A stretch of 5,825 nt of DNA from a bacterium (lineage in GTDB: Bacteria; Babelota; Babeliae; Babelales; GCA-2401785), in assembly GCA_030629865.1 (NCBI GenBank), contig DAOVOC010000059.1:1-5825 (forward strand), written 5' to 3'. A program made the translations under genes and the position numbers. Under the pieces are notes generated by a model. That model searched no databases, was not told the origin of the DNA, and was given only the letters and a program-made list of their open reading frames with translations. Positions 5,186 to 5,825 of the stretch are shown here, one piece after another; position 1 is the stretch's first letter; the number at the start of each line of letters is the position of its first letter.

Positions 5186-5208
5186 CTCCATGCTTTCTTT
5201 GCATTATG
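5186..5208 (-). promoter_or_regulatory. Ribosome site and possible -10 box for the GNAT-like gene
   Basis: On the minus strand CATAAT (5208-5203), 5 of 6 matches to the -10 consensus, is followed by GGAG (5189-5186) and the ATG at 5178. The -35 region at about 18 bases upstream is a poor match. If the -10 box is real, the longer starts at 5253 and 5307 would not be transcribed from it. Confidence 0.35.
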
Positions 5209-5357
5209 TGCACCAATAAAAGAAATGGTGACACAAAAAATTTGTGTGTTCATAGATGAATAAAATGAATGCGGCGAAAGCCTAAATACGTAAAGAAATG
5301 ATGACATTGTTATGAGTTTTTGTCGAGTTCAGTCTTTCTGTCTGTCTAGATAAACCG

Positions 5358-5825
5358 TTATGATTTAAGCAGACGCCTAAAACTTTTATTATCATCTCTT
5401 AATTTTACATCATCTATTTTAAAGCTTCCGGCAACTATCTTTCCATCAACATTCCTAACTCGGTTGTGGTGGGATTTTATTATATTTTTTTTCTTTGTTT
5501 TTGTGCCAATTGATTTTGATTTTTTAAAATTATCGTTTTCAATTCCAACAAAACCTGGAGCATTAGGTTTAACAATTCTTTTTAAAAATCTCTTAAGCCC
5601 TTTTGTAACTTTTCTGATTCCTTTAATCAAAAAACGTTTTGCGGTTTTATACGTTTTCTTTGCAACTTTGAATGTTTTTTTAAGTGCACGTCCAAATACT
5701 GTTTTTGAAGTCTTTGTTTGAAGAGTTTGAAGCGGCTTTGCAAGATTTTTACTTGTGCAGGAAATAAGTCCCGGAAGCAGGCACCAAAAGCCATGCTGTG
5801 CAAGCGTTGAACAGTCTTGTTTCCA
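5358..5825 (-). CDS. C-terminal part of a lysine-rich protein of unknown function (runs off the window)
   Basis: The frame is open from the right edge of the window to the TAA at 5358, giving at least 155 residues with no in-frame ATG or GTG. The only conventional start would be a TTG at 5630 without a ribosome site, so the gene almost certainly begins beyond 5825. The fragment opens with a Cys-rich, partly hydrophobic stretch (QHGFWCLLPGLISC, 10-23, following an earlier Cys at 5). A strongly basic amphipathic region follows at about 38-86, with Lys or Arg every 3-4 residues (KKTFKVAKKTYKTAKRF at 49-65, RKVTKGLKRFLKRIVK near 71-86). The tail contains PNAPGFVGIEN, a KTKKKN cluster, HHNRVRNVDGKIVAGSF and ends FRRLLKS. 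I do not recognise the family. The basic helix could bind nucleic acid or membranes, or be a linker before a small C-terminal module in a large surface or secreted protein. These are guesses. Confidence 0.6.
   Translation of the reverse strand, partial: WKQDCSTLAQHGFWCLLPGLISCTSKNLAKPLQTLQTKTSKTVFGRALKKTFKVAKKTYKTAKRFLIKGIRKVTKGLKRFLKRIVKPNAPGFVGIENDNFKKSKSIGTKTKKKNIIKSHHNRVRNVDGKIVAGSFKIDDVKLRDDNKSFRRLLKS

Noticed and set aside
5464..5721. Plus-strand 85-codon Phe-rich frame that looks like a membrane protein
   Set aside because: It is the antisense of the Lys-rich frame (AAA read as TTT), so the hydrophobicity is an artefact; it has no ribosome site.

Overview
The window is a gene-dense stretch of a moderately AT-rich bacterial chromosome using the standard code. 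A BamD-type outer-membrane assembly lipoprotein with a clear lipobox points to a diderm (Gram-negative-type) cell. GlmU points to an amino-sugar nucleotide pathway for peptidoglycan or LPS. The dispersed palindromes framed by TGTCA and TCCAG, together with the compact gene set, resemble reduced or host-associated lineages such as Candidatus Dependentiae (TM6) or Rickettsiales-like bacteria. That placement is inference only; nothing in the window fixes the phylum.

Layout. Positions 1-146 are a leader with a strong Shine-Dalgarno for the only plus-strand gene, a YedJ/YpgQ-like HD-domain phosphohydrolase (147-833). It converges with, and overlaps by 9 bp, a minus-strand glmU-like gene (825-1937). 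That gene keeps the whole uridyltransferase domain but lacks the acetyltransferase active-site part of the usual C-terminal domain. Just upstream of glmU on the same strand is tRNA-Ser(CGA) with an encoded CCA end (2023-2114). The spacer 2115-2394 holds a possible tRNA promoter, a weak hairpin, and two palindromic repeats facing each other. Next come a free-standing PrdX/ProXp-ala-type aminoacyl-tRNA deacylase (2395-2895) and yraN (2917-3366), 21 bp apart and probably one operon. A second facing pair of palindromes covers the 5' end of yraN and the spacer before it. bamD (3449-4240), a GNAT-like protein (about 4411-5178) and the C-terminal part of a lysine-rich protein of unknown function that runs off the right edge (5358-5825) complete the minus-strand series.

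Functionally this is mostly housekeeping: nucleotide sanitation, UDP-GlcNAc synthesis, translation fidelity, a nuclease-fold protein and outer-membrane biogenesis. I see no phage, defence, CRISPR or secretion cluster.

The most notable non-genic signal is a repeated structure. Two palindrome pairs have the same inverted geometry: each spans exactly 121 bp with a 62-bp centre, although the centres differ in sequence. One pair overlaps the start of yraN, so that one palindrome is translated as residues 13-22 and the annotated start codon lies in the element's centre. This looks like a small non-autonomous, MITE/BIME-like or RPE-like element remodelling the 5' end of a gene.
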